The position numbers were made by a program, and so were the translations under genes. Below are positions 1-9,228 of a stretch of 64,000 nucleotides of DNA, piece by piece. The stretch is from the NCBI GenBank assembly GCA_017456805.1, contig JAFTIQ010000004.1, positions 67,149-131,148 of the forward strand. The letters run 5' to 3'. The notes beneath the pieces were generated by a model. It saw only the letters and a list, made by a program, of their open reading frames with translations, made no database searches and was not told the origin of the DNA. This DNA comes from Lentisphaeria bacterium (GTDB taxonomy: Bacteria > Verrucomicrobiota > Lentisphaeria > Victivallales > UBA1829). Positions within the stretch are counted from its first letter, which is position 1. Every line of letters begins with the position of its first letter.

Positions 1-1
1 C

Positions 2-361
2 CGGGAAAATAAGGCTCTCTGGAGCGATGATTTTTCCAATGCCGGGTTCCAATGGCTGGACGGCGGAGATGTGCATCAATCAATTGCCTCTTATATCCGC
101 TGGGATAAAGAACGGAAAGATCCGGTGGTCGTGATCCTGAATTTAACCCCCGTCGTCCGGGATTGTTATACGACAGGGATCCCTCTGCCCGGAGAATGGG
201 TGGAGGTGTTTAATACAGATTCTCAGAGATTTGGCGGAACAAATCTGCTGAATGAGGGTGTCTACACAGCTGAACCGGGAATTTATCATGGTCAGGATCA
301 GCATATAACGATTCGGCTCCCCTGGCTTGGCGCGGTGATCCTGAAACGGAAAAAAGATTGA
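2..361 (+). CDS. glgB: 1,4-alpha-glucan branching enzyme, C-terminal fragment
   Basis: The window opens inside this gene, in the frame beginning at base 2; only about 119 C-terminal residues and the stop are present. The visible part matches the end of GH13 branching enzymes, which create alpha-1,6 branches in glycogen: an ALW..DF...GFQWLDGGD segment, then the C-terminal all-beta domain with VVVILNLTPV and the GIPLPGEWVEVFNTD stretch, followed by the FGGTN motif typical of GlgB. The catalytic barrel lies upstream of the window. The LysM lipoprotein gene starts 22 bases after the stop, so the two may be co-transcribed. The family call is firm; the completeness of the gene cannot be judged. Confidence 0.9.
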   Translation, partial: RENKALWSDDFSNAGFQWLDGGDVHQSIASYIRWDKERKDPVVVILNLTPVVRDCYTTGIPLPGEWVEVFNTDSQRFGGTNLLNEGVYTAEPGIYHGQDQHITIRLPWLGAVILKRKKD

Positions 362-383
362 AATCATAAGGAAAGGAGCTGTA

Positions 384-1292
384 ATGAAAAAGATCAGAAC
401 ATTGACTTTTGGAACACTGCTTGTGTTTTGTATATTTTGTTTTACCGGATGCGGAGACTATACGGGAAAAGAGAAGAGTCATCCTTTATTTGTAAAAGCG
501 GAAGCCAGCACCGTCGCCGGGAATTATAAGGAAGCCGCTCAGTATTTTGAGGAATTTCTTTATGTTTGCCCCCGCTCTGCGCTGACTCATTACAAGCTGG
601 CCGCTCTTTACGGAGATAATCTTGATGATCCTTTCCGTGCGGTGTATCACTACGGGAAATATCTCGAACTTTCTCCTGCGTCTGCGGATTCCGAGGATGT
701 ACAGAAATTTTCCGAGGCATGCCGGAAACGTTTGTTTGAAAAACTTTCAAAAGAATATGAAACCGTTGAGACCGGAAGGGCTTATGCGGAAGTTACCAGA
801 TTGCGGCTTCATTTGCAGAAATATGTTGAGTATGCCGGCAAACTGCGGGCTCAGAATGAACAGATGAGAAAAATCATTCAGGATCGGAAGTTCGTCCGGG
901 AAGTCACTGTCCAGCCCCTCCGGACATCCAATCAGCCGCAAACTCCGCCTCAGAAACCAGCACAGACTCCGGCTCAGGCAGCCGCAGGAAATGATCCTTT
1001 TGCACAAGGTACTGTTGATGTGCGGACAACTCCTCCGGGAACTCAGCAGGGGGCAAAACCTGCGGCTCAGCCCGCCGCCAAACCCGCCGCTCAGCCTGCC
1101 GCTCAGCCTGCCGCGGGACCCAGAATTTATGTCGTTCAGAAGGGCGATACTTTGTCCAAAATCTCCAAGACTATGTATGGAACCAGTAAATATTATCCCA
1201 ACATCATGAAGGCGAACAAGGATGTGATCGGGCCCAAAGGGATCGTTTATCCCGGTATGAAACTGAAAATTCCTGCAATCGGGGGCCGATGA
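384..1292 (+). CDS. LysM-domain lipoprotein with TPR-like region
   Basis: A 302-residue exported lipoprotein. It has a basic N-terminus, a hydrophobic core and a lipobox ending FTGC, with lipidation predicted at Cys23. Residues about 30-130 form TPR-like helical repeats (AGNYKEAAQYFEEFL, DPFRAVYHYGKYLEL), followed by a possible coiled coil to about 170. A proline/alanine-rich linker with PAAQPAA repeats spans about 180-245. A C-terminal LysM domain (YVVQKGDTLSKIS to YPGMKLKIP, about 250-299) should bind peptidoglycan. The start has a GGAGC ribosome site. The protein probably tethers the outer membrane to the wall or helps envelope assembly; its partner is unknown. It overlaps the next lipoprotein gene by four bases. 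Confidence 0.85.
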   Translation: MKKIRTLTFGTLLVFCIFCFTGCGDYTGKEKSHPLFVKAEASTVAGNYKEAAQYFEEFLYVCPRSALTHYKLAALYGDNLDDPFRAVYHYGKYLELSPASADSEDVQKFSEACRKRLFEKLSKEYETVETGRAYAEVTRLRLHLQKYVEYAGKLRAQNEQMRKIIQDRKFVREVTVQPLRTSNQPQTPPQKPAQTPAQAAAGNDPFAQGTVDVRTTPPGTQQGAKPAAQPAAKPAAQPAAQPAAGPRIYVVQKGDTLSKISKTMYGTSKYYPNIMKANKDVIGPKGIVYPGMKLKIPAIGGR

Positions 1293-1852
1293 TGAGATAT
1301 TGTTTTCTGACAGCTCTTTTTCTGAGTTTTCTGACAGCCTGTATCCGGGTGGATCTTCCCGAGACGGAAGGAAAGCAAACGGTTCAATACACCCTTCAGC
1401 TTCCTGCCGATTTCAAATGCAAGCCCAAGATGGTGTATGTTCTGTTTTTTACCTCAGAGACTCCGGCAAAGTTCAAGATGTTCTCCCGGAAAGGAAATGA
1501 GGTGCAGCAGGATTCTTTTGCAAAATGGGAATCCGTCCCTTCTGATATGCTGATGTCTGCCTACCGGAACCTGTTTCAGTGTGATGATGAAACGAAAGCT
1601 CTCTACCTTTTGGAAGGAGATGTGCTTGCGTTTGAACGGGATCTTGTCAAACAGAAAGCTGTTTTGAAAGTGGTGTATCGTGTAAAATCCCGTTCAAATG
1701 GGAAAAATGTATTGACAGTTACGCTGAGTAATGAGACTGCATTATCCGGCGGGAGCCCCGGGGATTTCGCAGCGGCAATGTCCCAGGCTTTTTCTGCGCA
1801 GGCAGCAGAACTTTGGAAGCTGATTTCCAATCTTCCAAAGTCGGCTGAATGA
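1289..1852 (+). CDS. Small putative lipoprotein, unknown function
   Basis: A 187-residue protein not recognised as a named family. The first 18 residues form a lipoprotein signal peptide with lipobox FLTAC, so it is probably anchored in the envelope. The start lies in ATGATG overlapping the stop of the LysM lipoprotein, so the two are translationally coupled. The rest is a mixed alpha/beta domain of about 165 residues with a YTLQLPADFKCKPKMVYVLFF segment and no obvious catalytic motif; the C-terminus is amphipathic helix. Coupling suggests a joint envelope role with the LysM protein, but this is inference. Confidence 0.75.
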   Translation: MMRYCFLTALFLSFLTACIRVDLPETEGKQTVQYTLQLPADFKCKPKMVYVLFFTSETPAKFKMFSRKGNEVQQDSFAKWESVPSDMLMSAYRNLFQCDDETKALYLLEGDVLAFERDLVKQKAVLKVVYRVKSRSNGKNVLTVTLSNETALSGGSPGDFAAAMSQAFSAQAAELWKLISNLPKSAE

Positions 1853-1883
1853 GAGATTCATGTAAGGAAAGTATGGTGCAAGA

Positions 1884-2639
1884 ATGAATCATCAAAATAT
1901 TTTCAATTCAATAGCAGCCATTTGCAATTTCTTTTACAGGAAAGAAGTTCCGGCTGAACATGATGAGGAGCTGCAGTTCTGGCTGTCCCCGGCGGCGGGA
2001 TTACTGCCCGGTTTGGCTGCTGCGGTTTTCGGCGCCGTGTTTGTATTTTTTATGGGAGATTTCTCCGGCGGGATCATCAGTGCGCTGGTGCTTCCTCTTT
2101 TCTTTGAAATTCTGACTGGCTGGCGCGGGCTGGATGCTGTGATTGCTGTGCTTGATCAGAAATTGTCCGGGAAAAGATTCACACAAATTTCTGCTTTAGA
2201 GAAACTTAATGTCATGTCGCGCCCCCAGACAATGATTCTGTTTTTCAGTGTTTATGTGTTCCGGATGGTATGTTTCGGTTTTCTTGCCGCTTCAGGGAAT
2301 GCAGTCTGGTTTATTTATGCCTTTGGCGGAGCCTATCTGATCCGCGGGGAACTTTATACGGATGAAGTTCCGGAGCTGGAAGATCAGAAATATTGGAATT
2401 GGGTTGTTTATTTATTCTGTATTGCTGCTGCGGCATTGCTTTCGTTCCATTGGAGCGCGATTTATTCTCTGCCGGTGGCAGTGGTCGGCACGATTCTGAT
2501 TTTGATAGGGATCCGGAAATTTTTTGAGAATCTTTCTGTGCCCCATCAATCCTGGATGTATGATTTCTGGGGATATGTTGCGGAAAGCGGGCTTTTATTG
2601 ATCGGTCTGATTCTTTTCGGGAGATCTTTCAATGGCTGA
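1884..2639 (+). CDS. CobS-like integral membrane protein (divergent)
   Basis: A 251-residue polytopic membrane protein with about six hydrophobic segments. Overall layout resembles CobS (adenosylcobinamide-GDP ribazoletransferase): an opening NFFYRKEVPAEHDEELQFWLSPAAG segment like the family's first helix, a loop ILTGWRGLDAVIAVLD where CobS has its GGLHLDGLADTxDG motif, and a final SWMYDFWGYVAESGLLL helix. The acidic residues of the CobS loop are largely missing, so either catalysis differs or this is a different phosphotransferase-like membrane enzyme. No other cobalamin genes are in the window. It overlaps the start of the heptosyltransferase gene by 8 bases. Confidence 0.55.
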   Translation: MNHQNIFNSIAAICNFFYRKEVPAEHDEELQFWLSPAAGLLPGLAAAVFGAVFVFFMGDFSGGIISALVLPLFFEILTGWRGLDAVIAVLDQKLSGKRFTQISALEKLNVMSRPQTMILFFSVYVFRMVCFGFLAASGNAVWFIYAFGGAYLIRGELYTDEVPELEDQKYWNWVVYLFCIAAAALLSFHWSAIYSLPVAVVGTILILIGIRKFFENLSVPHQSWMYDFWGYVAESGLLLIGLILFGRSFNG

Positions 2640-3732
2640 GTTATTGATTCCTTCTATTGGAGAAATTCCTGAATTTGAACGGATCGCGCCTGTCAAGGAA
2701 GATTGGCGGAATGGTGTTTTGGTTCGGACTCCGAACTGGCTGGGTGATGCTGTCATGGCGATCCCGGCGATTCTTCAGTTGAAACAGATCCTGCCCGATT
2801 ATTGCGGATTGTTTGTCCTGACTCCAAAGCCGCTGGCTGCTTTGTTTGAGGCATTGCCGATGGTGAATCAGGTCGTTCCGCTGGAAGATGCTCATGCATT
2901 TATGAGCAGAAAAGAGCGGAAACTCGTCCGGTCTCTTTCCGCCGGGATTTGTGTTCTGTTCAATAATTCTTTCCGGGATGCAGTGAGTCTGAAGCTTTGC
3001 GGGATCCCCAAGCTTTACGGCGCAAATGCCAGATTCCGGAAAACATTGCTTCATCGGACGTTCGACTTCCCCCCCCGGATCGATTTTGCGCTGAATAAGC
3101 CTCATCAGGCAGCGAAATATTTATCGATCGTTCAGGCAATGGGCGCCCCGGAATGGGATGGCGTCATGCCGGAATTTTCCGAACAGGTTTACCCTGAATC
3201 AATGAAAGATGTGATTTTCTCCGCCTTGAAAACAGATCGTCCGATTCTGACGCTTGCCGCCGGTGCCGCCTATGGCAGCGCAAAACGGTGGCATACGGAT
3301 TCTTTCCGGGAAGTTTGCCGGAAGAAACTTGAGGAAGGATGCCGGATTATTATGCTCGGCGGGAAGAGCGAGCGGGATGCCGCTGCGGAAATCATTGCCG
3401 GACTGGATGAAAAAGAGTGTTTCAATCTTGCCGGAGAAACCGGGATCCATGAGCTGATTCATGTGCTGAAACATGCCTCCGGATGTTTGGCGAACGACAG
3501 CGGAGTGATGCATCTTGCCGCAGCGGTCGGGACTCCCGGAGTTGCGCCTTTCGGACCGACTGACCCGGTCGCAACTTCGCCTCTCTCAAAGCGTTGGCGG
3601 ATCGTTTTTGAAAAACGGGCATGTTCGCCTTGTTTCAAACGGGTCTGTCCTTATGGAACAAAAGTCTGTTTTGATCCCGTAACGCCGGAGCTTGTTTCCG
3701 GGGCGTTATCGGAAGTTATGAATCAAAAGTGA
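2632..3732 (+). CDS. waaF: Glycosyltransferase family 9 (lipopolysaccharide heptosyltransferase II type)
   Basis: A 366-residue GT9 enzyme that would add a heptose from an ADP-heptose donor to the lipopolysaccharide inner core on the cytoplasmic face. The N-terminal signature VRTPNWLGDAVMAIPAI (residues about 31-47) is characteristic of WaaF. The C-terminal half carries the donor-site features LTLAAGAAYGSAKRW and the NDSGVMHLAAAVGTPGVAPFGPTDP stretch. Length is normal for the family. The start overlaps the CobS-like gene. The gene ends six bases before the convergent copA stop. Assignment to heptosyltransferase II rather than another GT9 is likely but not certain. Confidence 0.85.
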   Translation: MAELLIPSIGEIPEFERIAPVKEDWRNGVLVRTPNWLGDAVMAIPAILQLKQILPDYCGLFVLTPKPLAALFEALPMVNQVVPLEDAHAFMSRKERKLVRSLSAGICVLFNNSFRDAVSLKLCGIPKLYGANARFRKTLLHRTFDFPPRIDFALNKPHQAAKYLSIVQAMGAPEWDGVMPEFSEQVYPESMKDVIFSALKTDRPILTLAAGAAYGSAKRWHTDSFREVCRKKLEEGCRIIMLGGKSERDAAAEIIAGLDEKECFNLAGETGIHELIHVLKHASGCLANDSGVMHLAAAVGTPGVAPFGPTDPVATSPLSKRWRIVFEKRACSPCFKRVCPYGTKVCFDPVTPELVSGALSEVMNQK

Positions 3733-3738
3733 GCCGGA

Positions 3739-5916
3739 TCACTTCCACCGGAAGAGCCGGAGTGCGTTGCAGACAACCGTTACCGAACTGCAAGCCATTG
3801 CCGCCGCCCCTGCAATCGGACTGAGCTGCCATTCAAACCAGGGATAGAATACTCCTGCTGCAAGCGGAATACAGATGATATTATAGAGGAATGCCCAGAA
3901 CAGATTCTGGCGGATCGTCCGCATCGTTGCCCGGCTCAAACCGATCGCTTTGGAAATCCCGGTCAAATCTGAACGCATCAGAACGATCTGGGCAGATTCC
4001 ATCGCAATATTTGTTCCGGAGGAAAGGCTGATCCCAAGATCCGCGGCTGCAAGTGACGGCGCATCATTGATTCCATCGCCGACCATTGCAACCACATTCC
4101 CGCTTTCTTTATACTTCTTGATCTTATCCAGTTTTTCCTGCGGGAGCAATCCGGCAAAGAACATGGCAATTCCGGTTTTTTCTGAAATTGCCCGGACAGA
4201 TGAGGGCTGATCTCCGCTCAGAATTACCGGGTGGATCTTCATTTTTCCAAGCTCCCGGATCATTTCCTTCGCTTCCGGACGGAGCGGATCGGAGAAAAGA
4301 ATCGCGCCGCACAGTTTTCCGTCGACAGCGGCAAATACATACGGTCTTCCTTCCGGCAATGGAAAATGTTCCACCGGGACACCATGTTTTTTCATCAATG
4401 CCTGATTCCCGAGAAGAATCTTGTGTTCTTTTGTTTCCGCTTCGATCCCGAGTCCGGGCAATTCTGAAAAGGCGGTCGTCTGCTGCAGCGGAATGGATTT
4501 CTCCTTCTGGTATTTCGCAACGGCTTTGGATAATGGATGAGCAGAACATTCTGCTGCGCTGCCCACGCAGGAAAGCATCTCATCTTCCGGAAATCCTGCA
4601 TTGCTGACCGGTATGATCTCGTCCACTTCCGGAGTCCCGTACGTCAGCGTCCCTGTCTTGTCAAACATGACCATATCGATTTTTTCAGCAGTTTCCAGAG
4701 CATCTCCGTTCCGGATGAGGATTCCCAGTTTTGCTCCGCGCCCGACTCCGGCAATGACAGCTGTCGGAGTGGCAAGTCCCAGAGCACACGGGCAGGCGAT
4801 CACGAGTACCGCCAGCGTAAACCCGAGAGATTTCGCAAACGTCGCATCCGCAGCAAAGAACCAGATGGCGAAAGTGAGCAGTGCAATAAAGATCACACCC
4901 CAGACAAAATAACCGGAAACGGTATCCGCCAATTTTGCAATTTTCGGTTTCGTGGATTGCGCTGCCTGAACCATTTCGATGATATTGGCAAGAGTCGTCT
5001 CTTTTCCTGTACGGTCAGCCCGGAAAAGAATGGATCCGTTATTGACCAGCGAGCCTCCGGTTACGCGGTCGCCGGCCTTTTTTTCCACCGGCATGGATTC
5101 CCCGGTCAGCATGGATTCATCCACACTTCCGGCTCCTTCTGTGATGATCCCGTCAACAGGAATTTTGTTCCCGGGAGAGACTCGGATGATGTCACCGGGT
5201 TTGAGCTCTTCTGCTTTTACTGTTTTTACAGAACCGTCTTTCTGAATAAGATCAGCCGTTTCCGGGGTGAGTTTCATCAATTCGCGGATCGCCCCGGAGG
5301 CTTTTCCTTTCGATCTGGATTCAAGAAGTTTTCCAAGCATGATCAGGAAAATAATCATCCCGGCGGTATCAAAATAAAGATGTTCAAATTCCTTCGTGAA
5401 CAGGAGATAAATACTGTAAAGTACCGCGCTGCCCGTGCTGAGGGCTACCAGCGTGTCCATATTCGGATGGAATTTGATCAGGGATGAGAAACCATTTTTA
5501 TAAAAACTTCTTCCGGCATAAAGAACAGGGATCAGTAAAAGAATTTGAATCACAACATTCCATCCGCTGCTGACATTGAACCAGGGCAATCTCAGCATTT
5601 CATGCATTGCTGCCCAGGAAAGCAGAATCGAAAAGATACATGCCAGAAGAAATCGCAGAAAATAGCTTTTTGTTTCTTCTTCCGCCTTTACAAAGCCGGA
5701 TTTTTTGACCGGTTCCGCTTGAAAACCTGCCTTTTTTACGGCATTAATAATATCTGATTCCCTGATTTTTTCCGGATCAGCCTCCAGCGACATCGTATTG
5801 GTGGCGATATTGACAGAGCAATTCCGGATTCCGTCAAGCTTTTCTATTTTCTTCTGCAAATTTGCGGCGCATCCGGCGCAGCGCATACCTTTAACTGTAA
5901 AATTACATTTGTTCAT
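3739..5916 (-). CDS. copA: Copper-translocating P1B-type ATPase
   Basis: A 725-residue P-type ATPase exporting Cu(I). One N-terminal heavy-metal domain carries GMRCAGC (residues 10-16). The core has the actuator TGES loop (LTGESMPV), the metal-binding CPC in transmembrane helix 6 ([14 protein letters not shown]), the phosphorylation site DKTGTLT, the P1B SAHPLSKA motif and the hinge [16 protein letters not shown]. Eight transmembrane helices are expected. It is the last gene of the long leftward unit, 11 bases after hemW. The two genes have no obvious functional link. The CPC ion site supports copper or silver rather than zinc. Confidence 0.95.
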   Translation of the reverse strand: MNKCNFTVKGMRCAGCAANLQKKIEKLDGIRNCSVNIATNTMSLEADPEKIRESDIINAVKKAGFQAEPVKKSGFVKAEEETKSYFLRFLLACIFSILLSWAAMHEMLRLPWFNVSSGWNVVIQILLLIPVLYAGRSFYKNGFSSLIKFHPNMDTLVALSTGSAVLYSIYLLFTKEFEHLYFDTAGMIIFLIMLGKLLESRSKGKASGAIRELMKLTPETADLIQKDGSVKTVKAEELKPGDIIRVSPGNKIPVDGIITEGAGSVDESMLTGESMPVEKKAGDRVTGGSLVNNGSILFRADRTGKETTLANIIEMVQAAQSTKPKIAKLADTVSGYFVWGVIFIALLTFAIWFFAADATFAKSLGFTLAVLVIACPCALGLATPTAVIAGVGRGAKLGILIRNGDALETAEKIDMVMFDKTGTLTYGTPEVDEIIPVSNAGFPEDEMLSCVGSAAECSAHPLSKAVAKYQKEKSIPLQQTTAFSELPGLGIEAETKEHKILLGNQALMKKHGVPVEHFPLPEGRPYVFAAVDGKLCGAILFSDPLRPEAKEMIRELGKMKIHPVILSGDQPSSVRAISEKTGIAMFFAGLLPQEKLDKIKKYKESGNVVAMVGDGINDAPSLAAADLGISLSSGTNIAMESAQIVLMRSDLTGISKAIGLSRATMRTIRQNLFWAFLYNIICIPLAAGVFYPWFEWQLSPIAGAAAMACSSVTVVCNALRLFRWK

Positions 5917-5927
5917 AGTTCTATTCC

Positions 5928-7010
5928 TTATCCGATCAATGTTTCAGCGATTGCGTTCCAGCACAGTAAGCCATGCCTGGTTGGTTTGACAGCATGATCA
6001 GAAAAAATGATCAGTCCATCTTCTGCGAGCTGTTTGATTTCCGGCAGAAAATCCTGCCAGTCAAATTCCTCTTTGCCCCAGCCGCGAACGGTCCGGAGTC
6101 CCATCATAAAGATTTCCCGTTTTCTGAGATCTTCCGGAATGGAATCAATTTCCGGGGGGGCTCCATCCAGCCAATCCCGGAGCGGTGCGGCATTTGTAAA
6201 GCGATCTGTTCCATCAAAAGAACAGGCTGAGGGGCCCAGTCCGAGATAGGTTTTACCATGCCAGACATTCTGGTTGTGCCGACATTCTCCGCCGGGCAGG
6301 GCGTGATTGGAAATTTCATATCTCGGCATTCCGTGGTGCTCCAGAAAATCTCCGGCGAACTCCCACATTTCCGCCTGCAATTCTTCCGGAAGAAGCGATT
6401 CCTCTCCATATTTTTCTGTGAAGGGCGTTCCCGGTTCCGGGATCAGCATATAGGCAGAGATGTGTTCCGGCTGATAAGAAAGAGCTTGCTTCAGATCATC
6501 TTCCCACTGCTTCATGGATTGTCCCGGCAATGCACAAATCAAATCCAATCCGATCCGCAGAATGGAGGTGTGTGCCCGCAATAAATGAAAGGTTTGCTCC
6601 ACTTGATCCGGCGTTGTTTTCCGCCCGATTTTCCGCAAAAGTTCCGGCTGAAACGATTGAACCCCCATGCTGATCCGGTTTACTGTTCCGGAAAGAATCG
6701 CTGCTTTTTCAGGGGTAAGTGACCCGGGATTACATTCGCTTGTGATCTCAGCATTTTCAGCAAGAGGAAGGGTTCTGATCCATTGCATCAGTTTTTGAAG
6801 GACATCCGGGGGGAGGGCAGTTGGGGTTCCCCCGCCCAGATATACGGTTTCCAACGGCTTGGAAAAGGTGTGGACTGCGGAATCCTGCTGAATTTTTTTC
6901 AGCCATTGATTCGCAGCTTCCGGATTCACTTCCGGTTCGGAATAAAACGCGCAATAATCACATTTTCCATTGCAGAACGGGACATGGATATAAAGATTTT
7001 CCGGAGTCAT
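5928..7010 (-). CDS. hemW: HemW-type radical SAM heme chaperone
   Basis: A 360-residue radical SAM protein. The opening [16 protein letters not shown] gives the Cx3Cx2C [4Fe-4S] site followed by F rather than the fourth cysteine of true coproporphyrinogen dehydrogenase (HemN), so HemW, which hands heme to respiratory enzymes, is the better call. [10 protein letters not shown] and a MGVQSF motif, both typical of the family, follow, and the C-terminal HemN_C domain is present. The start forms an ATGA overlap with the stop of the pilin-like gene upstream, indicating translational coupling. Older annotations would call this gene hemN. Confidence 0.88.
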   Translation of the reverse strand: MTPENLYIHVPFCNGKCDYCAFYSEPEVNPEAANQWLKKIQQDSAVHTFSKPLETVYLGGGTPTALPPDVLQKLMQWIRTLPLAENAEITSECNPGSLTPEKAAILSGTVNRISMGVQSFQPELLRKIGRKTTPDQVEQTFHLLRAHTSILRIGLDLICALPGQSMKQWEDDLKQALSYQPEHISAYMLIPEPGTPFTEKYGEESLLPEELQAEMWEFAGDFLEHHGMPRYEISNHALPGGECRHNQNVWHGKTYLGLGPSACSFDGTDRFTNAAPLRDWLDGAPPEIDSIPEDLRKREIFMMGLRTVRGWGKEEFDWQDFLPEIKQLAEDGLIIFSDHAVKPTRHGLLCWNAIAETLIG

Positions 7011-7465
7011 TTTCCTGAATCTGCTTTTTTGAGAGCCTTCAGAAGTTCAGCTTTCTGAGCCTGAGAAAGCCCTTTGAAATACCCCAGAAGCCCCTGATAA
7101 TTCGTCGCTTTGTGAGAAAGTGCGCTGACATGTCCATCCTGCCAGAGCACATTGATTTTGCCCGCATGATTTCCGATCGCTTCGATCACACAGGGAATCG
7201 CATGTTTATTATTGCCGGAGATTCTGCCGAGATAAATATATTTTTTATTGGTCTGAGGGCATTTCAAGACACCTTGGGAAATCGCCGGGAGCTCTTCCAG
7301 TTTGTTCGGAAATTGATTATGATCAACCAAATACATTGTAAATCCAACACCGATCTGTTTCAGATTGGAAGCACATTGCTGAGTCTTTGCAGCCCCAATG
7401 CCGCGGAATTGTGCAAAAGCAAAAACGAAGACCGTACAGAGAATGAGAGTAAGCATTTTTTTCAT
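7007..7465 (-). CDS. Secreted pilin-like protein without a prepilin motif
   Basis: A 152-residue protein with an ordinary-looking signal peptide (about residues 1-20) instead of FTLIEL. The following part, CASNLKQIGVGFTMYLVDHNQFP, matches the region just after the pilin helix in DUF1559 pseudopilins of this window, and NVLWQDGHVSAL resembles their C-terminal [11 protein letters not shown] motif. It seems to be a pseudopilin globular domain attached to a secretory signal. Its function is unknown. It lies 34 bases after mlaD and overlaps hemW by four bases. The basic C-terminal tail ([15 protein letters not shown]) is not seen in the other pseudopilins. Confidence 0.7.
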   Translation of the reverse strand: MKKMLTLILCTVFVFAFAQFRGIGAAKTQQCASNLKQIGVGFTMYLVDHNQFPNKLEELPAISQGVLKCPQTNKKYIYLGRISGNNKHAIPCVIEAIGNHAGKINVLWQDGHVSALSHKATNYQGLLGYFKGLSQAQKAELLKALKKADSGK

Positions 7466-7499
7466 AAGAATAACCTTTCTGTTAAAGAGTTATAGAACT

Positions 7500-8471
7500 T
7501 TATTGTTTCCCGCGAATGATGGACTGGGGATTTTCTTCCAGGGTTTGCAGCAATTCACTGAGCCGGTCAAGAGCGGATCCAAGCCGGAGAAGCGTTTCCC
7601 GGATCACCCGTTTATTTTCTGAGACTGTCGTGCTGGCATCCCGGATCGCTTCTGTTGTTTCTCCGACGCGGGCTTCCCCAACTGTTTTTTCAAGGGTCGT
7701 GACCAGTTTCCTGGTAGCCTCGAGAGTTGCCTGTGTTTCTGTTGTGAGCCGTTCCAGCCGTTCCGGAGTAACTGTTCCATTGATATTTTTCACAGTTACT
7801 TCCAGTTCTCTGGTCAGAGAATCCAGATTTTTGATTGCTGATTCCAGTTTCGGATTGGAGATCAGGCGATCCGCTGAATCCAGAACCCGTTCCGTTCTCG
7901 CAGCAATGCCTTTGAAGTCAATCGCGGCGACTTTTTCCAGTGTGAGAAGAAGGCGTTTCCGCAAGTCGATCATCGTGGACGGTCTGGAGGGCATATAGAA
8001 AAGTCCTTCAGAATGGAATCCCGGAGTGGCAAAATTTGTCAGTTCATTTTTATTTTCGATATAATCAAGCCCGATGCTTTTTCCACCGGTGATCCCATTC
8101 ATCTGAAGCTGGGCACACAAGCCTTTGGAGATCTCGGTTTTCATCAAATGATAAAAATTTTCCTCTGTGACTTCTGTTTCCACTTCTCCGCCCAGAGGCT
8201 GCATCCGCACTTTATTGACTTCGATTTCCATATCCACGCGGATCAGTTTGTCATGCATACTGATCGTAATATCTTTCACTCTGCCGATGGACACTCCCCG
8301 CAGCTGAACGGTTGAACCCACTTCAAGCCCCTGAACGCTTTCTTCAAACAGGGTCACAATGTGGACCTTCTTCTGTCCGTAATCGAAAAGCCCGAAAACA
8401 ACAAACAGAAAACAGACGATGACAAAAGAGAGAATCAGAAACAAGCCGAGTTTGAATTTATCCGTTTCCAT
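7500..8471 (-). CDS. mlaD: MCE/MlaD-family lipid-transport protein
   Basis: A 323-residue inner-membrane-anchored periplasmic protein. A single transmembrane helix (about residues 8-28) is followed by the MCE domain (about 35-150) containing GLEVGSTVQLRGVSIGRVKDI, the usual MCE signature. The C-terminal half is a long helical, threonine-rich region (LERLTTETQATLEATRKL) likely to form a coiled tube. In Mla systems the MCE ring takes phospholipid between the membranes. It follows mlaF by five bases and mlaE before that. No MlaA, MlaB or MlaC is encoded here, so direction of transport cannot be inferred. Confidence 0.9.
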   Translation of the reverse strand: METDKFKLGLFLILSFVIVCFLFVVFGLFDYGQKKVHIVTLFEESVQGLEVGSTVQLRGVSIGRVKDITISMHDKLIRVDMEIEVNKVRMQPLGGEVETEVTEENFYHLMKTEISKGLCAQLQMNGITGGKSIGLDYIENKNELTNFATPGFHSEGLFYMPSRPSTMIDLRKRLLLTLEKVAAIDFKGIAARTERVLDSADRLISNPKLESAIKNLDSLTRELEVTVKNINGTVTPERLERLTTETQATLEATRKLVTTLEKTVGEARVGETTEAIRDASTTVSENKRVIRETLLRLGSALDRLSELLQTLEENPQSIIRGKQ

Positions 8472-8476
8472 AAAAA

Positions 8477-9226
8477 TTAAACCTTTCCTCTGTTAAGAAA
8501 ACTGTGAATGAATGGATCTTTACAATGATCCCGCAGCTCCGCAGGACTCCCCTCTGCAAGGATCCCTTTCCCGGATGAATCAAGAAATATCACCCGGTCA
8601 GCAACCGTGAAAATACTGTCAAGTTCATGGGTGACGATCATGATCGCCGCATTGAATTTATCCCGGATCTCCAGAATGAGCTTGTCCAAATTTGCGGAGT
8701 TTAACGGATCCAGCCCGGCGGACGGTTCATCCAGAAAAATGATTCCCGGATCCAAAGCAAGTGCCCGGGCGACAGCTCCGCGTTTGACCATCCCTCCGGA
8801 GAGATCCAGCGGCATTTTTTCTCCCGCATTTTCCAATCCGACGATCCGGAGTTTTTCCGCAACGATTTCCTGGATCTCCTCTTCTGAATAATCTGTATAT
8901 TCCTGAAGCGGAAGCGCAATATTTTCAGCCAGAGTATAGGAACGGAACAAGGCTCCGTTCTGAAACGCAACCCCGATTTTCCGGAGAATTTTCCGCTTCG
9001 TCAGCTGATCACAATGAATGATGCTTTCTCCATCCAGTTCTATATCTCCATCGATCGCCGGAAGAAGACCGATCATCGTTTTCAGCATAGTGCTTTTCCC
9101 GCATCCGGAACCGCCAAGCAGTGCCACGATCTCTCCCCGGTGAACCTCAAATGAGACATGATTCTGAACCGGTTTCCCGGCATATCCGGCAGTAACATCT
9201 GTTAATTTGATGGCTGGTTTTTCCAT
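8477..9226 (-). CDS. mlaF: Mla-type ABC transporter ATP-binding protein
   Basis: A 249-residue ABC ATPase powering phospholipid transport with MlaE and MlaD. Walker A is GGSGCGKST, the signature LSGGMVKRGAVARAL has the MlaF-type form, and Walker B is IIFLDEPSAGLDP, followed by the VTHEL switch histidine. The ATG at 9226 is preferred over an upstream GTG at 9232 because GGAG lies seven bases upstream of it. It overlaps the mlaE stop, so the pair is coupled. Length is normal for the family. Confidence 0.93.
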   Translation of the reverse strand: MEKPAIKLTDVTAGYAGKPVQNHVSFEVHRGEIVALLGGSGCGKSTMLKTMIGLLPAIDGDIELDGESIIHCDQLTKRKILRKIGVAFQNGALFRSYTLAENIALPLQEYTDYSEEEIQEIVAEKLRIVGLENAGEKMPLDLSGGMVKRGAVARALALDPGIIFLDEPSAGLDPLNSANLDKLILEIRDKFNAAIMIVTHELDSIFTVADRVIFLDSSGKGILAEGSPAELRDHCKDPFIHSFLNRGKV

Positions 9227-9228
9227 GA

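Noticed and set aside
3727..3744. Hairpin AAGTGA/TCACTT between the waaF and copA stops
   Set aside because: Only six base pairs, no T-run on either side; it arises from the two stop codons facing each other.
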